A DNA stretch of 64,000 nt from Alcanivorax borkumensis SK2 (GCF_000009365.1 NC_008260.1:779501-843500); one strand, 5' to 3'; counted from the first letter of the stretch, positions 26,286-35,898 are shown. The notes: a model not told the origin generated them from the letters alone. Translations and numbers: made by a program.

Positions 26286-27335
26286 TCAATGCGTTTCGAA
26301 CGCTACCAGATGCTTGGTTCCCAGCCGGACATGAAGATTGTCGCCTTCTACCACATTGGTGTGGCTGTCTGTTTGGCAGAGCAGGGTTTCGTTGGCGCCG
26401 ACTCTTAGGTGGTAGAGGATGCTTGCACCGGTGAATTGGCGGCGGGTGACGGGTAGGGCCAGAGGAGCGGATTCGTCGGCGATCACATCTTCCGGTCGTA
26501 GCAGAACTTCCACCTCGGTGCCGGGTTGCAGGGGTGCGCGGCTGCGCCCGGTCACATCGCCAAGGCTTGTGTGAACGGTGTTACCGTCGTGCACCGTGCC
26601 GTGCAGGAAGGTGCCGTAACCGGCGAATTCTGCCACGAAACGATTCGCCGGGGCGTGGTAGATATTGTAGGGGGTATCCCATTGTTCTAGCCGGCCTTGC
26701 TGCATGACCCCCACCCGATCGGCCAACGCAAAGGCTTCTTCTTGGTCATGGGTTACCAGCAAGGTGGTGACTTTTTCCTGACGGAGAATATCGCCTAATT
26801 CTTGGGCCAGCGACCGGCGTAGATCCAAGTCCAGGCTAGCAAAGGGTTCGTCCAGCAACAGCAGGGCTGGCTGGGGGGCCAGTGCTCGGGCTAGGGCGAC
26901 GCGCTGTTGTTGCCCGCCGGAAAGTTCGTGAGGGTAGCGTTGATCAAGGCCGCCAAGGCGCACTCGTTGCAGGCAGGCTTGCACGCGTTCCTGGCGTTGC
27001 GAGCGGCTTTGGTGCCGCAGGCCGAAGGCTACGTTGTCGGCCACGGTAAGGTGGGGGAAAAGGGCATGTTCCTGAAACACCATGCCCAGGCCACGCTGGT
27101 TGGGTGGTAGTTGTTGGTGGGGGCCGGAGACGGTTTTACCCAGAATGCTGATGGAGCCGGAGGTTACTGGTTCCAGCCCGGCAATGGCGCGCAGGGTGGT
27201 GGTTTTTCCGCAACCACTTGGGCCGAGCAGGCACGCGATTTCCCCGGCGGCCAGCGTCAGGCTCAGGTCATTGACGACGGTCTGCTGGTGGTAGCCGCAG
27301 GCCAGATGATTGAGGCTAAGCAGTGGTTCTTTCAT
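26286..27335 (-). CDS. Iron(III)-type ABC transporter ATP-binding protein (FbpC-like)
   Basis: A 349-residue ABC ATPase. Walker A is GPSGCGKT (38-45), the Q-loop VFQEHALFPHLTV, the signature LSGGQ (138-142), Walker B LLLLDEP (158-164) and the H-loop LVTHDQEEA. A C-terminal TOBE-type domain begins near EVLLRPEDV. The closest style is FbpC/AfuC of ferric-iron uptake or other members of the CysA/PotA class. No permease or binding-protein gene is adjacent, so its partners must be elsewhere. It follows argF on the same strand after a hairpin spacer and may be read from the arg operon. Substrate assignment is moderate. Confidence 0.8.
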   Translation of the reverse strand: MKEPLLSLNHLACGYHQQTVVNDLSLTLAAGEIACLLGPSGCGKTTTLRAIAGLEPVTSGSISILGKTVSGPHQQLPPNQRGLGMVFQEHALFPHLTVADNVAFGLRHQSRSQRQERVQACLQRVRLGGLDQRYPHELSGGQQQRVALARALAPQPALLLLDEPFASLDLDLRRSLAQELGDILRQEKVTTLLVTHDQEEAFALADRVGVMQQGRLEQWDTPYNIYHAPANRFVAEFAGYGTFLHGTVHDGNTVHTSLGDVTGRSRAPLQPGTEVEVLLRPEDVIADESAPLALPVTRRQFTGASILYHLRVGANETLLCQTDSHTNVVEGDNLHVRLGTKHLVAFETH

Positions 27336-27351
27336 GATTGCGCAGCTCTAG

Positions 27352-27398
27352 GCTGCACGCAACACGCAAACGTATGCGTGTGAGGCGTGCAGCGTTGC
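27352..27398. repeat. Nested double hairpin between argF and the ABC ATPase gene
   Basis: Outer arms GCTGCACGC (27352-27360) / GCGTGCAGC (27385-27393) enclose an inner CACGCA (27363-27368) / TGCGTG (27375-27380). GCGTGCAGCGTTGC (27385-27398) is one mismatch from 5802-5815. It probably acts as a weak terminator or processing site at the argF end, which is only 3 bp away. Confidence 0.5.
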
Positions 27399-27400
27399 CA

Positions 27401-28309
27401 TCAATGTTGGCCAGTGAGCAGAAATTCCAGCAAGGCTTTCTGCGCGTGCAGGCGGTTTTCGGCTTCGTCCCAGACCACGGCGCGGGGGTCGTCCATCATT
27501 TCGTGGCTGACTTCTTCGCCACGGTGGGCGGGCAGGCAGTGCATGAACAGCGCATCCGGATCGGCTTTGTCCATTAGTTCAGGGGTGACTTGATAACCCT
27601 CAAACGCGTTAAGGCGGGTTTGCTGTTCATCTTCCTGGCCCATGGAAGCCCATACATCGGTCACTACCAGATGAGCGCCTTGCACGGCGGTGGCCACGTC
27701 CGCTTCTAAGCTGACCCGCTCCGGATAGCGGCCCAGCAGGTCGTTATCTGGGGTGAAGCCGTCTGGGCAGCTGATGACCAATTCGAAATCAAACTGGTTG
27801 GCAGCGTTAATGTAACTGGCACACATGTTGTTGCCATCACCGACCCACACCACTTTCTTGCCTTGGATGCTGCCGCGATGCTCTACAAACGTCTGCATGT
27901 CGGCGAGTAGCTGGCAGGGGTGGAAGTCATCCGTGAGGGCGTTTATCACGGGTACCGCCGAGTGGTCGGCAAAGGTTTGCAGGGTGGCGTGGTCAAAGGT
28001 GCGGATCATTACCGCATCGACCATGCGTGACAGTACCCGTGCTGAATCTTCAATCGGTTCACCCCGGCCCAGCTGAGTGTCTCGGGGCGAGAGAAAGATG
28101 CTGGAGCCACCAAAATGGGTCATCGCTACTTCAAAGGATACCCGGGTGCGGGTGGATGATTTTTCGAAAATCATGCCCAGCGTTTTGCCTTTCAATGGCT
28201 CATGGTTCTGGCCGTTGCGCAGCATGGTTTTCAGCTCAATGGCGCGCTGAATCAGGTAGCCGAGTTCATCTGGAGTTAGATCGGTCAGGGTCAGGAAATG
28301 ACGGGTCAT
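27401..28309 (-). CDS. argF: Ornithine carbamoyltransferase
   Basis: A 302-residue enzyme making citrulline from ornithine and carbamoyl phosphate in arginine synthesis. The carbamoyl-phosphate site STRTR is at 52-56, HPCQ at 130-133, and the ornithine-site HCLP at 257-260 is followed by AHRGEEV. The lack of acidic C-terminal extension and the gene context favour the anabolic enzyme over catabolic ArcB. AGGAGG lies four bases before the ATG. The start overlaps the argD stop by 4 bp (ATGA), so argD-argF is a coupled operon. argG is at 36 kb on the other strand. Confidence 0.93.
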   Translation of the reverse strand: MTRHFLTLTDLTPDELGYLIQRAIELKTMLRNGQNHEPLKGKTLGMIFEKSSTRTRVSFEVAMTHFGGSSIFLSPRDTQLGRGEPIEDSARVLSRMVDAVMIRTFDHATLQTFADHSAVPVINALTDDFHPCQLLADMQTFVEHRGSIQGKKVVWVGDGNNMCASYINAANQFDFELVISCPDGFTPDNDLLGRYPERVSLEADVATAVQGAHLVVTDVWASMGQEDEQQTRLNAFEGYQVTPELMDKADPDALFMHCLPAHRGEEVSHEMMDDPRAVVWDEAENRLHAQKALLEFLLTGQH

Positions 28310-29487
28310 GCGACCTCCTGCTCATCGGCAAAACGGTGGATCAGGGCAGACAGAGTGTCCACTAGATGCTGCATTTCAGTTTGGTTGATCACTAGCGGCG
28401 GCAGTAGCCGTACCACGGATCCGGCGGTGACATTGATTAGTAGGCCGGCGTCGCGGGCGCGGTTGACCAGCTCGGGACAAGGGCGATCGAGCTGGATACC
28501 TAGCATCAGGCCCCGCTGACGAATTTCGGTGACCATGGGCAGGTCTGAAAACGCCTGAGTAAAGGCATCTTTCAGCCAGGCGCCTTTGTCGGCCACACCA
28601 TCAATGACATCATCGGTGAGCGCATTGACGACGGTCAGGGCAGTAGCGCAACCCAACGGGTTGCCGCCGTAGGTGCTGCCGTGATTACCGGGGCCGAACA
28701 CACCTTCGGCTTTGCCGGCAACCAGGCAGGCGCCAATCGGAAAGCCGTTGCCTAGGCCTTTGGCCGTGGTCAGCACATCCGGAGTGACATTGGCACCCAG
28801 GCAGGCAAAGTAATCCCCGGTGCGGCCGTTGCCGGACTGTATTTCATCGAGCATCAGTAGCCAGTCGTTGCGATCGCACAGGGCGCGCAGGCCAGCCAAG
28901 TAGTCGTCCGCAGGAATGTGGATGCCACCTTCGCCCTGCACCGGTTCTACCAGTACAGCGACGATGTCGCGGTTCTCTGCTAATGCTTCTACTGCCGCCA
29001 AGTCATTGAACGGGACGCGAACAAAGCCGTCCAGCAAGGGTGCAAAACCTTCCTGCACCTTGGCGTTGGCAGTGGCCGACAAGGTGGCCATGGTGCGGCC
29101 GTGAAAGCTGCCTTCCATCACCACCACGGTGGGGCAGGTGATCTGTTTGCGAGAGCCGTACAGGCGGGCAATCTTGATGGCCGCTTCGTTGGCTTCTGCA
29201 CCAGAATTGGAGAAAAACACGTTTGCCATGCCGCTCAACTCACACAGACGCTGCGCCAGCGATTCTTGGGCGGGAATGCGGTACAGGTTGGACGTGTGCA
29301 CTAATTGCCTGGCCTGTTCAGCCAGGGTTCGGGTCACCGCCGGGTGGCAGTGGCCTAGGTTACACACACCAATTCCGGAGATGGCATCCATGTATTTGTG
29401 GTCGTTTTCGTCATATAACCACACGCCTTCGCCCCGCACGAAAGCCACTGGCTGGCGCGCGTAGGTGGGGATCAAATATTGCGACAT
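28306..29487 (-). CDS. argD: Acetylornithine aminotransferase (class III)
   Basis: A 393-residue PLP-dependent transaminase converting N-acetylglutamate semialdehyde to N-acetylornithine. Motifs: the PLP-phosphate loop [24 protein letters not shown], the Asp that contacts the pyridine nitrogen in [10 protein letters not shown], and the Schiff-base lysine in TTAKGLGNG. The ATG at 29487 starts the conserved [13 protein letters not shown]. The reading frame is open for 46 more codons upstream, but that stretch spans a terminator-like hairpin and is unlikely to be translated as ArgD. The ribosome site is weak. It is the first gene of the argDF operon. Confidence 0.92.
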   Translation of the reverse strand: MSQYLIPTYARQPVAFVRGEGVWLYDENDHKYMDAISGIGVCNLGHCHPAVTRTLAEQARQLVHTSNLYRIPAQESLAQRLCELSGMANVFFSNSGAEANEAAIKIARLYGSRKQITCPTVVVMEGSFHGRTMATLSATANAKVQEGFAPLLDGFVRVPFNDLAAVEALAENRDIVAVLVEPVQGEGGIHIPADDYLAGLRALCDRNDWLLMLDEIQSGNGRTGDYFACLGANVTPDVLTTAKGLGNGFPIGACLVAGKAEGVFGPGNHGSTYGGNPLGCATALTVVNALTDDVIDGVADKGAWLKDAFTQAFSDLPMVTEIRQRGLMLGIQLDRPCPELVNRARDAGLLINVTAGSVVRLLPPLVINQTEMQHLVDTLSALIHRFADEQEVA

Positions 29488-29561
29488 AGCAGGCAATTGA
29501 TAATTGGCAATGAATAATTGATAACGAGCCAGTGCGCTCTTATCCGCGTCTGGTTCCCGTC

Positions 29562-29593
29562 CCAAAACAAAAAACGGCAGCCGAGGGCTGCCG
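29562..29593 (-). terminator. Rho-independent-type terminator upstream of argD (possible attenuator)
   Basis: On the minus strand CGGCAGCC-CTC-GGCTGCCG (29593 to 29575) is followed by GTTTTTTGTTTTG. It lies 75 bp before the argD start in the same direction of transcription. It must either end transcription entering from upstream or attenuate the argDF leader. The strand and U-tract are clear; the regulatory role is inferred. Confidence 0.65.
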
Positions 29594-29630
29594 GAACCGC
29601 CGATAATAGCGCAGTTATTGGCCAATAGTT

Positions 29631-29696
29631 AATAGTTGATGCAAGACAATGAACAAGGGCAGACTGCTCTGCATTAGATTTTCGCTATCAACTATT
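29631..29696. promoter_or_regulatory. Large AT-rich dyad in the argD/hydantoinase divergent region
   Basis: AATAGTTGAT (29631-29640) and ATCAACTATT (29687-29696), a perfect 10-bp inverted repeat with a 46-nt spacer. Nearby, AATGAATAATTGATA (about 29507) resembles one half of an enterobacterial ARG box. It is probably the divergent promoter region. Confidence 0.4.
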
Positions 29697-29719
29697 CATT
29701 ATTGACTGCCTATTGCCCT

Positions 29720-31270
29720 ATGAATCCTGTCCAGCTGAGTATTTTTGCCAACCGCCTTGGCGGTATCTGTGAGGAAATGGGTGCGGTATTGCGCCTGAGT
29801 GCGCTGTCCCCGAACATCAAGGACCGACTCGACTTTTCCTGTGCTATTTTTGATGCCCAAGGTCGGCTGTGCGCCCAGGCGGCCCATATCCCGGTGCATC
29901 TTGGGTCCATGGCTTATGCCATGGCGGATCTGGTCACGGGCAGAGAGTGGCAGGCAGAAGATCTGATGGTGGTGAATGATCCCTATTTGGGTGGCACGCA
30001 TTTGCCGGATGTAACGGTGGTTGCGCCGGTATTTCAGTCGCAGACCCTAATGGGCTTCACTGTGACCCGGGCCCACCATGCGAATATTGGTGCCCACAGC
30101 CCTGGATCCATGCCGGTATCTACCCATCTGGAGCAAGAAGGGATTGTTATTGCTCCCAGTTGGCTAAAACGCGCAGGGCAATGGCAGGTGCCTTTGTGCC
30201 GGCGCCTAGCCGGGCTGGAGGAGCACGGGACGTTGCCGGTAGAGACTCCGCGTTTTGCCGACTTTTCTGCCCAGGCTAGTGCCTGTGAGGCGGGTGCCCG
30301 GCGTTTGGCGGAGCTGGCCGATCAGCAATTTGATCTGGTGGCGGCCTTTGATGCCCTCAATGCGTATGGTGAAAAGCGTGCTCGCGCTCGCATCGCGACC
30401 CTGCCGGATGGTTGTTACCGGTTCCAGGATTACATGGACGACGATGGCCAAGGCCAGCAGGGCATCCTCATTACCGTCAGCCTCACGATTTGCGGAGATC
30501 AGGCCTCTCTGGATTTTAGTGGCACGGCAGATCAGGTGGCGGGAAATATCAATTGCCCGTTGTCCGTGGCAGCCGCAGCGGTCTATTACTGCTTTCGCTG
30601 CTTGATGGACGATGACGTGCCTGCCTGCGATGGTCTCTTTCGGCCTATAAAGCTGTCCGCTCCGCCAGGCTCGTTGCTCAATGCCCGCCGCCCGGCGGCG
30701 GTGGCTGCCGGCAATGTGGAAACCAGTTCACGGGTGGTGGATGTGGTGCTGGGTGCGCTGGCTCAGGCGGCGCCGGAGGCAATTCCCGCAGCCAGTCAGG
30801 GAACCATGAATAATGTGGCTATGGGCGCTGGCGGTGACAATGGCTGGGATTATTACGAAACCATGGCCGGTGGTACGGGCGCTCATGCTGGTGGCCCTGG
30901 GCTGTCGGCGGTGCACAGTCATATGACTAATACTCTTAATACGCCAGTCGAAAGCCTTGAGTCTCACTATCCGCTGAGGGTGCACCGTTATCAATTGCGC
31001 AGGGGCAGTGGGGGGAGTGGGCAGTTTATGGGGGGCGAGGGCTTGGTCCGTGAGTTGGAGTTCTTGGCTGATGCCCAGGTCACCCTGCTTACTGAGCGTC
31101 GCCTTTTCGCTCCCTGGGGGCTGGCCGGCGGGCAGAGTGGAGCGGTGGGGGAAAACCGCCATAACGGCCGGTTGTTGCCACCGAAAGCTAGCTTCACCGC
31201 TCGCCCCGGTGATCGGTTGTTAGTGGCTTCACCCGGCGGTGGCGGGTATCGCGGCAGGGAATGCAAATGA
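29720..31270 (+). CDS. Hydantoinase B/N-methylhydantoinase B-like subunit
   Basis: A 516-residue HyuB/oxoprolinase-B family protein. Typical features: DRLDFSCAIFDAQGRLCAQAAHIPVHLGSM, NDPYLGGTHLPDV, and the conserved GNVETSSRVVDVVLGAL and GAHAGGPGLSAVHSHMTNTLNTPVE blocks. These enzymes perform ATP-dependent hydantoin or 5-oxoproline ring opening with a HyuA partner. No hyuA gene lies next to it, so this is an orphan beta subunit or pairs with a distant gene. The ATG at 29720 begins the conserved domain; an in-frame TTG six codons earlier is less likely. Substrate is unknown. Confidence 0.85.
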   Translation: MNPVQLSIFANRLGGICEEMGAVLRLSALSPNIKDRLDFSCAIFDAQGRLCAQAAHIPVHLGSMAYAMADLVTGREWQAEDLMVVNDPYLGGTHLPDVTVVAPVFQSQTLMGFTVTRAHHANIGAHSPGSMPVSTHLEQEGIVIAPSWLKRAGQWQVPLCRRLAGLEEHGTLPVETPRFADFSAQASACEAGARRLAELADQQFDLVAAFDALNAYGEKRARARIATLPDGCYRFQDYMDDDGQGQQGILITVSLTICGDQASLDFSGTADQVAGNINCPLSVAAAAVYYCFRCLMDDDVPACDGLFRPIKLSAPPGSLLNARRPAAVAAGNVETSSRVVDVVLGALAQAAPEAIPAASQGTMNNVAMGAGGDNGWDYYETMAGGTGAHAGGPGLSAVHSHMTNTLNTPVESLESHYPLRVHRYQLRRGSGGSGQFMGGEGLVRELEFLADAQVTLLTERRLFAPWGLAGGQSGAVGENRHNGRLLPPKASFTARPGDRLLVASPGGGGYRGRECK

Positions 31271-31278
31271 GAACTATA

Positions 31279-31296
31279 GCATATTGATATTGATTC
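31279..31296. promoter_or_regulatory. Possible Fur site before the TonB receptor gene
   Basis: Three hexamers, CATATT-GATATT-GATTCT, resemble the repeating unit of Fur boxes, 62 bp before the receptor start. Iron repression would suit a FecA-like receptor. This is a weak match. Confidence 0.35.
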
Positions 31297-31357
31297 TTTT
31301 TCGTTATATCTTCTGCGCGCTTACATTATTTACATTTGCGTCGGGAAGGGAAAAGTC

Positions 31358-33541
31358 ATGTATTTGCAGCGCCGCTTGCTTTGCTGTGCCATCGCCTCCG
31401 CTATGGCCGCTCCAGCTTTTGCTGATCAAGCCAATGAGCTGAAACCGGTACAGATTATTGGGGATCGTCAGAGCACTTTTAGCATCAGTGGCTCTGCCCA
31501 CGTGCTTTCTAACGAAGATTTGGAAGAAAAGGAAAACACCGATGTGCACCGCATGCTGCGCGACGTGCCTGGCGTGTATTTCCAGGAAGAAGATGGATAC
31601 GGCCTGCGCCCAAATATCGGTATCCGTGGTTCCGGCCGAGATCGCTCCAGTAAAATCTCTTTGATGGAAGATGGTGTGCTGATTGCGCCGGCCCCCTATG
31701 CTGCTCCGGCCGCTTATTATTTCCCTAGTGCCGGTCGTTTCTACGGTGTTGAGGTGTTGAAAGGGCCGGATACCTTGCGTTATGGGCCCTTCACCGTGGG
31801 CGGGTCCATTAACTTCCTGTCCACCCCGATTCCTGCCCGTGCGTCTGGCATGGTGAATGTGGAGGGTGGTGAAGATGGATCGCAGCGTGCCCATGCCTAT
31901 TATGGGGCCACCGAAGGTCAGTTTGGTTTCATGCTGGAAACCCATCAACAACGAGCTCAAGGCTTCAAGGATATCGACCGTTCCAACCGCGATAGTGGTT
32001 TTGATAAGCGTGATTATGTCGCCAAGCTGCGCTGGCAGGCCCCGGAAACCGCGGATATTCAACAGGCATTTGAGTTGAAGCTGGAGCATTCCAGTGAGGT
32101 TTCTGATGAAACCTACCTGGGCCTGACCGACCGGGATTTCGAGAATGATGCCAACCGTCGCTACGGTATGAGCGATATCGATCAGATGGATAATGATCGA
32201 GACGCGGTATCTTTGCGCCATACCTTAGTGTTTGACGAGAACACCCAGTTGAACTCCGTGGTGTATCGTAACGAGTTCAACCGTAACTGGTACAAATTGG
32301 CCAGTATTGGTGGCCAGAGCATTGGTGGCTTTGTGGCGGATGCTAACGCTAATGGTGGTACTAAGCAGGCCGTGTTGAGTGGTGCTGCTGATGCCACGGA
32401 TTTGGTATTCAAGAACAATAATCGGGAGTACATCTCTGAAGGTGTGCAGACTGAATTGAATCACCGTTTCCAGACCGGTTCTGTGGACAATGATCTGATT
32501 GTCGGGGCTCGTTACCATCAGGATGAAGTGGATCGTTATCAGCCCACGGACACGTTTGATCAGGTCAATGGCAGCTTGGTGTACCAGTCGTCCACCTTGC
32601 CCACGGGGGGGGATAACCGTCTGGAAAATGCGGATGCTGTGTCTGCCTGGATTATAGATCACGCTTATGTTGGTGATTTTATTGTCACCGGCTCATTGCG
32701 CTACGAGAACGTGGAAAGCAAGAGCAAGCGTTGGGGCGATCCGGCACGTAACACGGTGAGCTCACGCACTGAAAATCGTAACGAAGAACTGATGGCGGGG
32801 CTGGGGGCTACTTGGCTGCTCAATGACAATTGGTCGTTGTTAGCGGGCGTTCACCAGGGCTTTGCGCCGGCAGGTGCGTCTTCCCAGAAAGGCACTGATG
32901 CGGAAAAAAGCGTTAACTACGAAACCGGTTTCCGCTACTGGCAGGAAAACTTCAGTGCGGATGTGATTGCGTTCTACAGCGATTATGAAAATACCATTCA
33001 GAACTGTTCTATTGCTAATCCATGCCCCAATGGCAATGACTTTGGCACCCAGAGCTTTGGTGAGTCGGAAGTACGGGGTCTGGAAGTGGGCTTGAGCAGT
33101 GTGATTTGGGAAGGTGATACCGGCCTGCGAGCGCCGGTACGGCTGGCTTATACCTACACCGACGGTGAAATCACCAAGGATGCGGATGACCTGTCGGTGC
33201 TGGAGGGCGATGTGTTGCCTTACCTGCCTGAGCATTTGGCTAGCCTGACGTTTGGTTTGGAGAAGCCGGCGGCTTGGTCTGCGCTGATGTCAGTCAGTCA
33301 CACCGATGGCATGTGTATCGATAATAGCTGTGACCGCCCGGGAGAAGTCACCACGTTCAAACGCACCAGCGATTACGTGATTGCCGATATCGTGGCGACT
33401 TATCAGGTGAACAGTGATATGGAAGTGTATGTCAAAGTGGATAACGTGTTTGACGATCAAGAAATCGTTTCTCGTGACCCTGCCGGTGCTCGCCCCAACA
33501 AGCCGCGTACTGGCTACGTGGGCATGAAAGTGCATTTCTGA
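31358..33541 (+). CDS. TonB-dependent outer-membrane receptor (FecA-like)
   Basis: A 727-residue receptor. The signal peptide (MYLQRRLLCCAIASAMAAPAFA) is followed by a TonB-box-like region (ELKPVQIIG), a plug domain (DVHRMLRDVPGVYFQEEDGY, NIGIRGSGRDRSSKISLMED, VEVLKGPDTLRYG) and a 22-strand barrel ending in the aromatic-terminated YVGMKVHF. The plug motifs match the FecA/ferric-citrate and related siderophore receptors. It has no N-terminal signalling extension, so it is not a FecIR-type transducer. It imports a ferric chelate with TonB-ExbBD energy. Its own terminator follows. The actual ligand cannot be read. Confidence 0.9.
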   Translation: MYLQRRLLCCAIASAMAAPAFADQANELKPVQIIGDRQSTFSISGSAHVLSNEDLEEKENTDVHRMLRDVPGVYFQEEDGYGLRPNIGIRGSGRDRSSKISLMEDGVLIAPAPYAAPAAYYFPSAGRFYGVEVLKGPDTLRYGPFTVGGSINFLSTPIPARASGMVNVEGGEDGSQRAHAYYGATEGQFGFMLETHQQRAQGFKDIDRSNRDSGFDKRDYVAKLRWQAPETADIQQAFELKLEHSSEVSDETYLGLTDRDFENDANRRYGMSDIDQMDNDRDAVSLRHTLVFDENTQLNSVVYRNEFNRNWYKLASIGGQSIGGFVADANANGGTKQAVLSGAADATDLVFKNNNREYISEGVQTELNHRFQTGSVDNDLIVGARYHQDEVDRYQPTDTFDQVNGSLVYQSSTLPTGGDNRLENADAVSAWIIDHAYVGDFIVTGSLRYENVESKSKRWGDPARNTVSSRTENRNEELMAGLGATWLLNDNWSLLAGVHQGFAPAGASSQKGTDAEKSVNYETGFRYWQENFSADVIAFYSDYENTIQNCSIANPCPNGNDFGTQSFGESEVRGLEVGLSSVIWEGDTGLRAPVRLAYTYTDGEITKDADDLSVLEGDVLPYLPEHLASLTFGLEKPAAWSALMSVSHTDGMCIDNSCDRPGEVTTFKRTSDYVIADIVATYQVNSDMEVYVKVDNVFDDQEIVSRDPAGARPNKPRTGYVGMKVHF

Positions 33542-33561
33542 GGTTGCTCTTTGTGGTAAGA

Positions 33562-33590
33562 AGAAAAGGGGGCTTTAAGCCCCCTTTTCT
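33562..33590 (+). terminator. Terminator of the TonB receptor gene
   Basis: AGAAAAGGGGGC-TTTAA-GCCCCCTTTTCT, a 12-bp stem with a TTTT right side, 20 bp after the stop. Confidence 0.8.
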
Positions 33591-33706
33591 GTTTCGTGCC
33601 TCTTGAAGCTGCGCCTCTGTGACCCCATCTGGGATGGGCAGGGCCATCAGTGGTAGAATAGTGGCCAACCACAGCCAATACACCCCACAACCGCCAGGTA
33701 GTCAGT

Positions 33707-34039
33707 ATGGATGTTATCCAGGTCATCAAAGACCAGATCGAAAAGAACCCGGTGATCCTCTACATGAAAGGGTCCCCCCAGTTTCCCCAGTGTGGGTTTT
33801 CCGCACAGGTGGTGGAAGCGATGACCGCCGTTGGCAAGCCGTTTGCCTATGTGAATATTCTGGAAGCCCCAGAAATTCGTCAGAATCTGAAAGAATATGC
33901 TAACTGGCCGACTTACCCGCAGTTGTGGGTGGGCGGCGAATTGGTTGGCGGCTGCGACATCATTATGGATATGTACCGCTCCGGTCAGCTTAAAGAGATG
34001 GTTGACGGCGTTGCCGTGGAATCGGATGACGACGCTTGA
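33707..34039 (+). CDS. grxD: Monothiol glutaredoxin, CGFS type
   Basis: A 110-residue monothiol glutaredoxin. The active site is CGFS (about residues 29-32) in GSPQFPQCGFSAQ, and the GSH-binding WPTYPQLWVGGELVGGCDI region follows. CGFS glutaredoxins carry and deliver [2Fe-2S] clusters with BolA-type partners rather than acting as disulfide reductases. It is a single gene with its own terminator. A TAGAAT (about 33653) may be its -10. Ends with an acidic ESDDDA tail. Confidence 0.94.
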   Translation: MDVIQVIKDQIEKNPVILYMKGSPQFPQCGFSAQVVEAMTAVGKPFAYVNILEAPEIRQNLKEYANWPTYPQLWVGGELVGGCDIIMDMYRSGQLKEMVDGVAVESDDDA

Positions 34040-34060
34040 ATAGGGCGTTAGTATTACGTA

Positions 34061-34088
34061 AAACCCGGCCTTAGCGCCGGGTTTTTTT
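34061..34088 (+). terminator. Terminator of grxD
   Basis: AAACCCGGC-CTTAGC-GCCGGGTTT followed by TTTT, 22 bp after the stop. Confidence 0.85.
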
Positions 34089-34375
34089 GTCTATAGCGTC
34101 TTTTTTTGTGGCATTCTTGTTGATCTGCTGCAGTTGATTAATACGTGCCCTAGCCCTGAATTGACGGCGTTTTGCGCAAACGATGCAGATTCCTGCTAAA
34201 GAACGCCTTTTGCCTGTTGAAAGCCGGGACACAATCCCCATGATTGTCCAATGCGGCACTAGCCCAATGCAGTATTGCCATGGGCGTTGTATGATCTGCT
34301 GCACTGATTTCAAGCGGCCAGAGAGATGGCACTGCTCTGGCTATATCGTATAAATGGAAACAATGGAGAGAAACA

Positions 34376-34978
34376 ATGGGCGTTCTGGTAGGTAAACCTG
34401 CACCGGATTTTACTGTTCCTGCTGTATTGGGCGATGGCAGCATCGTTGATGAGTTCACCCTGTCTGAAGCCATTAAAGGCAAGTATGGCCTGGTGTTCTT
34501 CTACCCGCTGGACTTCACCTTCGTGTGCCCGTCCGAGCTAATTGCTCTGGATCATCGCATGGACGCGTTCAAAGAACGCAACGTGGAAGTGATTGGCGTT
34601 TCCATCGATAGTCATTTTACTCACAACGCATGGCGCAACACGCCGGTTAACGATGGCGGCATCGGCCCAGTGAAATACACCCTGGCCGCAGACATGAACC
34701 ACGGTATTGCCCAGTCCTATGACGTTGAGTCCGAAGGCGGTATGGCTTTCCGTGGTGTGTTCCTGATCGATCAAAACGGTGTCGTGCGCAGCCAGATCGT
34801 TAACGATCTGCCACTGGGTCGTAACATGGACGAGCTGATTCGTCTGGTTGATGCCCTGCAGTTCCACGAAGAGCACGGTGAAGTGTGCCCGGCGGGCTGG
34901 CAGAAAGGCGATTCCGGTATGAAGGACACCCCGGACGGCGTGGCCGAGTACCTGTCTGGTAATGCCGACAAACTGTAA
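34376..34978 (+). CDS. Typical 2-Cys peroxiredoxin (AhpC/Prx1 type)
   Basis: A 200-residue peroxidase. The peroxidatic cysteine is in FFYPLDFTFVCPSELIALD (about residue 50) and the resolving cysteine in HGEVCPAGWQKGD (about residue 171). The GG(L/I)G-like loop reads DGGIGPVKY and a C-terminal YL is present (EYLSGN), the features linked to over-oxidation sensitivity in eukaryotic-type Prx. It reduces peroxides using thioredoxin or AhpF-type donors; no ahpF is adjacent. GGAGAG precedes the ATG and a strong terminator follows. It complements the 1-Cys enzyme at 11.3 kb. Confidence 0.92.
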   Translation: MGVLVGKPAPDFTVPAVLGDGSIVDEFTLSEAIKGKYGLVFFYPLDFTFVCPSELIALDHRMDAFKERNVEVIGVSIDSHFTHNAWRNTPVNDGGIGPVKYTLAADMNHGIAQSYDVESEGGMAFRGVFLIDQNGVVRSQIVNDLPLGRNMDELIRLVDALQFHEEHGEVCPAGWQKGDSGMKDTPDGVAEYLSGNADKL

Positions 34979-34995
34979 TAATAAGCCGCACAAAG

Positions 34996-35027
34996 AAAAG
35001 GGGCGCTAGAAATAGCGCCCCTTTTTT
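34996..35027 (+). terminator. Terminator of the 2-Cys peroxiredoxin gene
   Basis: A 13-bp stem (AAAAGGGGCGCTA / TAGCGCCCCTTTT) capped by a GAAA tetraloop and followed by TTs. It also lies just beyond the rnt stop on the other strand. Confidence 0.88.
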
Positions 35028-35109
35028 ATGCTGTTTTCTGGATGCTTGAAGCTGGATGACTGGCGTTAAAATCTAGATCAAAAACGCGGCGTATCGTCAG
35101 CTGTTCAAC

Positions 35110-35778
35110 TCAATCCAGTTCTCTCGCCAGAGTTGGCGGGATGGTTTTTGCGGGTGGAGGCGGCCAGCCGCCCAAAGTCTTAAAGCGATTGACCATTGAG
35201 CAGAATAGTTCTGCAGTGCGAGTAGCGTCATACAGTGCGGAGTGGGCCTCGCGCTGGCTGAAGCGGATACCGGCAGCTTCACAGGCTTTCGCCAGCACCG
35301 TCTGCCCGTAGACTAGGCCGGCCAGAGTGGCGGTATCGAAGCTGGAGAACGGGTGGAACGGGTTACGCTTAATGTCGGTACGGTCGGTGGCGGCGTTCAG
35401 GAAGCCCTGATCGAAGAAACTGTTATGTCCCACCAATACCGCACGGCTGCAGGCGTGTTGCTTTATCGCCTTACGCACAGGGTCGAATACACCCTTGAGG
35501 GCGGTTTCTTCCGGTACCGCACCGCGCAACGGGTTGTTTGGGTCGATACCGGTAAAGTCCAGTGCAGCTTGTTCCAGATTGGCTCCGGGGAACGGGTCCA
35601 CATGAAATTGGATACGAGTGGACGGGCGCAGGTTGCCCTGGGCGTCCATTTCAATCAAAACGGCGGCGATTTCCAGCAGCGCGTCGGTTTGGGAATTAAA
35701 TCCCCCTGTTTCCACGTCGATTACAACGGGTAAAAAGCCGCGGAAACGTAGCGCCAGGCTAGGATGCTGATCGCTCAT
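35110..35778 (-). CDS. rnt: Ribonuclease T
   Basis: A 222-residue DEDDh 3'-5' exonuclease that trims tRNA CCA ends and other stable RNAs. The catalytic acids lie in [11 protein letters not shown] (DxE), [12 protein letters not shown] and, with the catalytic histidine, [10 protein letters not shown] (HxxxxD). The C-terminus is slightly longer than enterobacterial RNase T. GGAG lies 7 bp before the ATG at 35778, favouring it over the upstream ATG at 35796. It is convergent with the peroxiredoxin and divergent from argG. Confidence 0.92.
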   Translation of the reverse strand: MSDQHPSLALRFRGFLPVVIDVETGGFNSQTDALLEIAAVLIEMDAQGNLRPSTRIQFHVDPFPGANLEQAALDFTGIDPNNPLRGAVPEETALKGVFDPVRKAIKQHACSRAVLVGHNSFFDQGFLNAATDRTDIKRNPFHPFSSFDTATLAGLVYGQTVLAKACEAAGIRFSQREAHSALYDATRTAELFCSMVNRFKTLGGWPPPPAKTIPPTLARELD

Positions 35779-35898
35779 GATCACTCCATCAAACATAAAG
35801 ACCCCGCAGGAACGCTAAGCGTAACGGCGAGGGGGGCTTATGCTACCGGAATAGCTACGCAGGCAACAGACGAAACCGCACGCGCGGCCGTCATGGAG

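Noticed and set aside
29488..29625. 46-residue N-terminal extension of ArgD
   Set aside because: The frame is open but crosses a terminator hairpin and has no match to the family N-terminus, which begins at [13 protein letters not shown].
31304..32221. 305-codon minus-strand frame opposite the TonB receptor
   Set aside because: Antisense shadow; the plus strand has a signal peptide, plug and barrel motifs.
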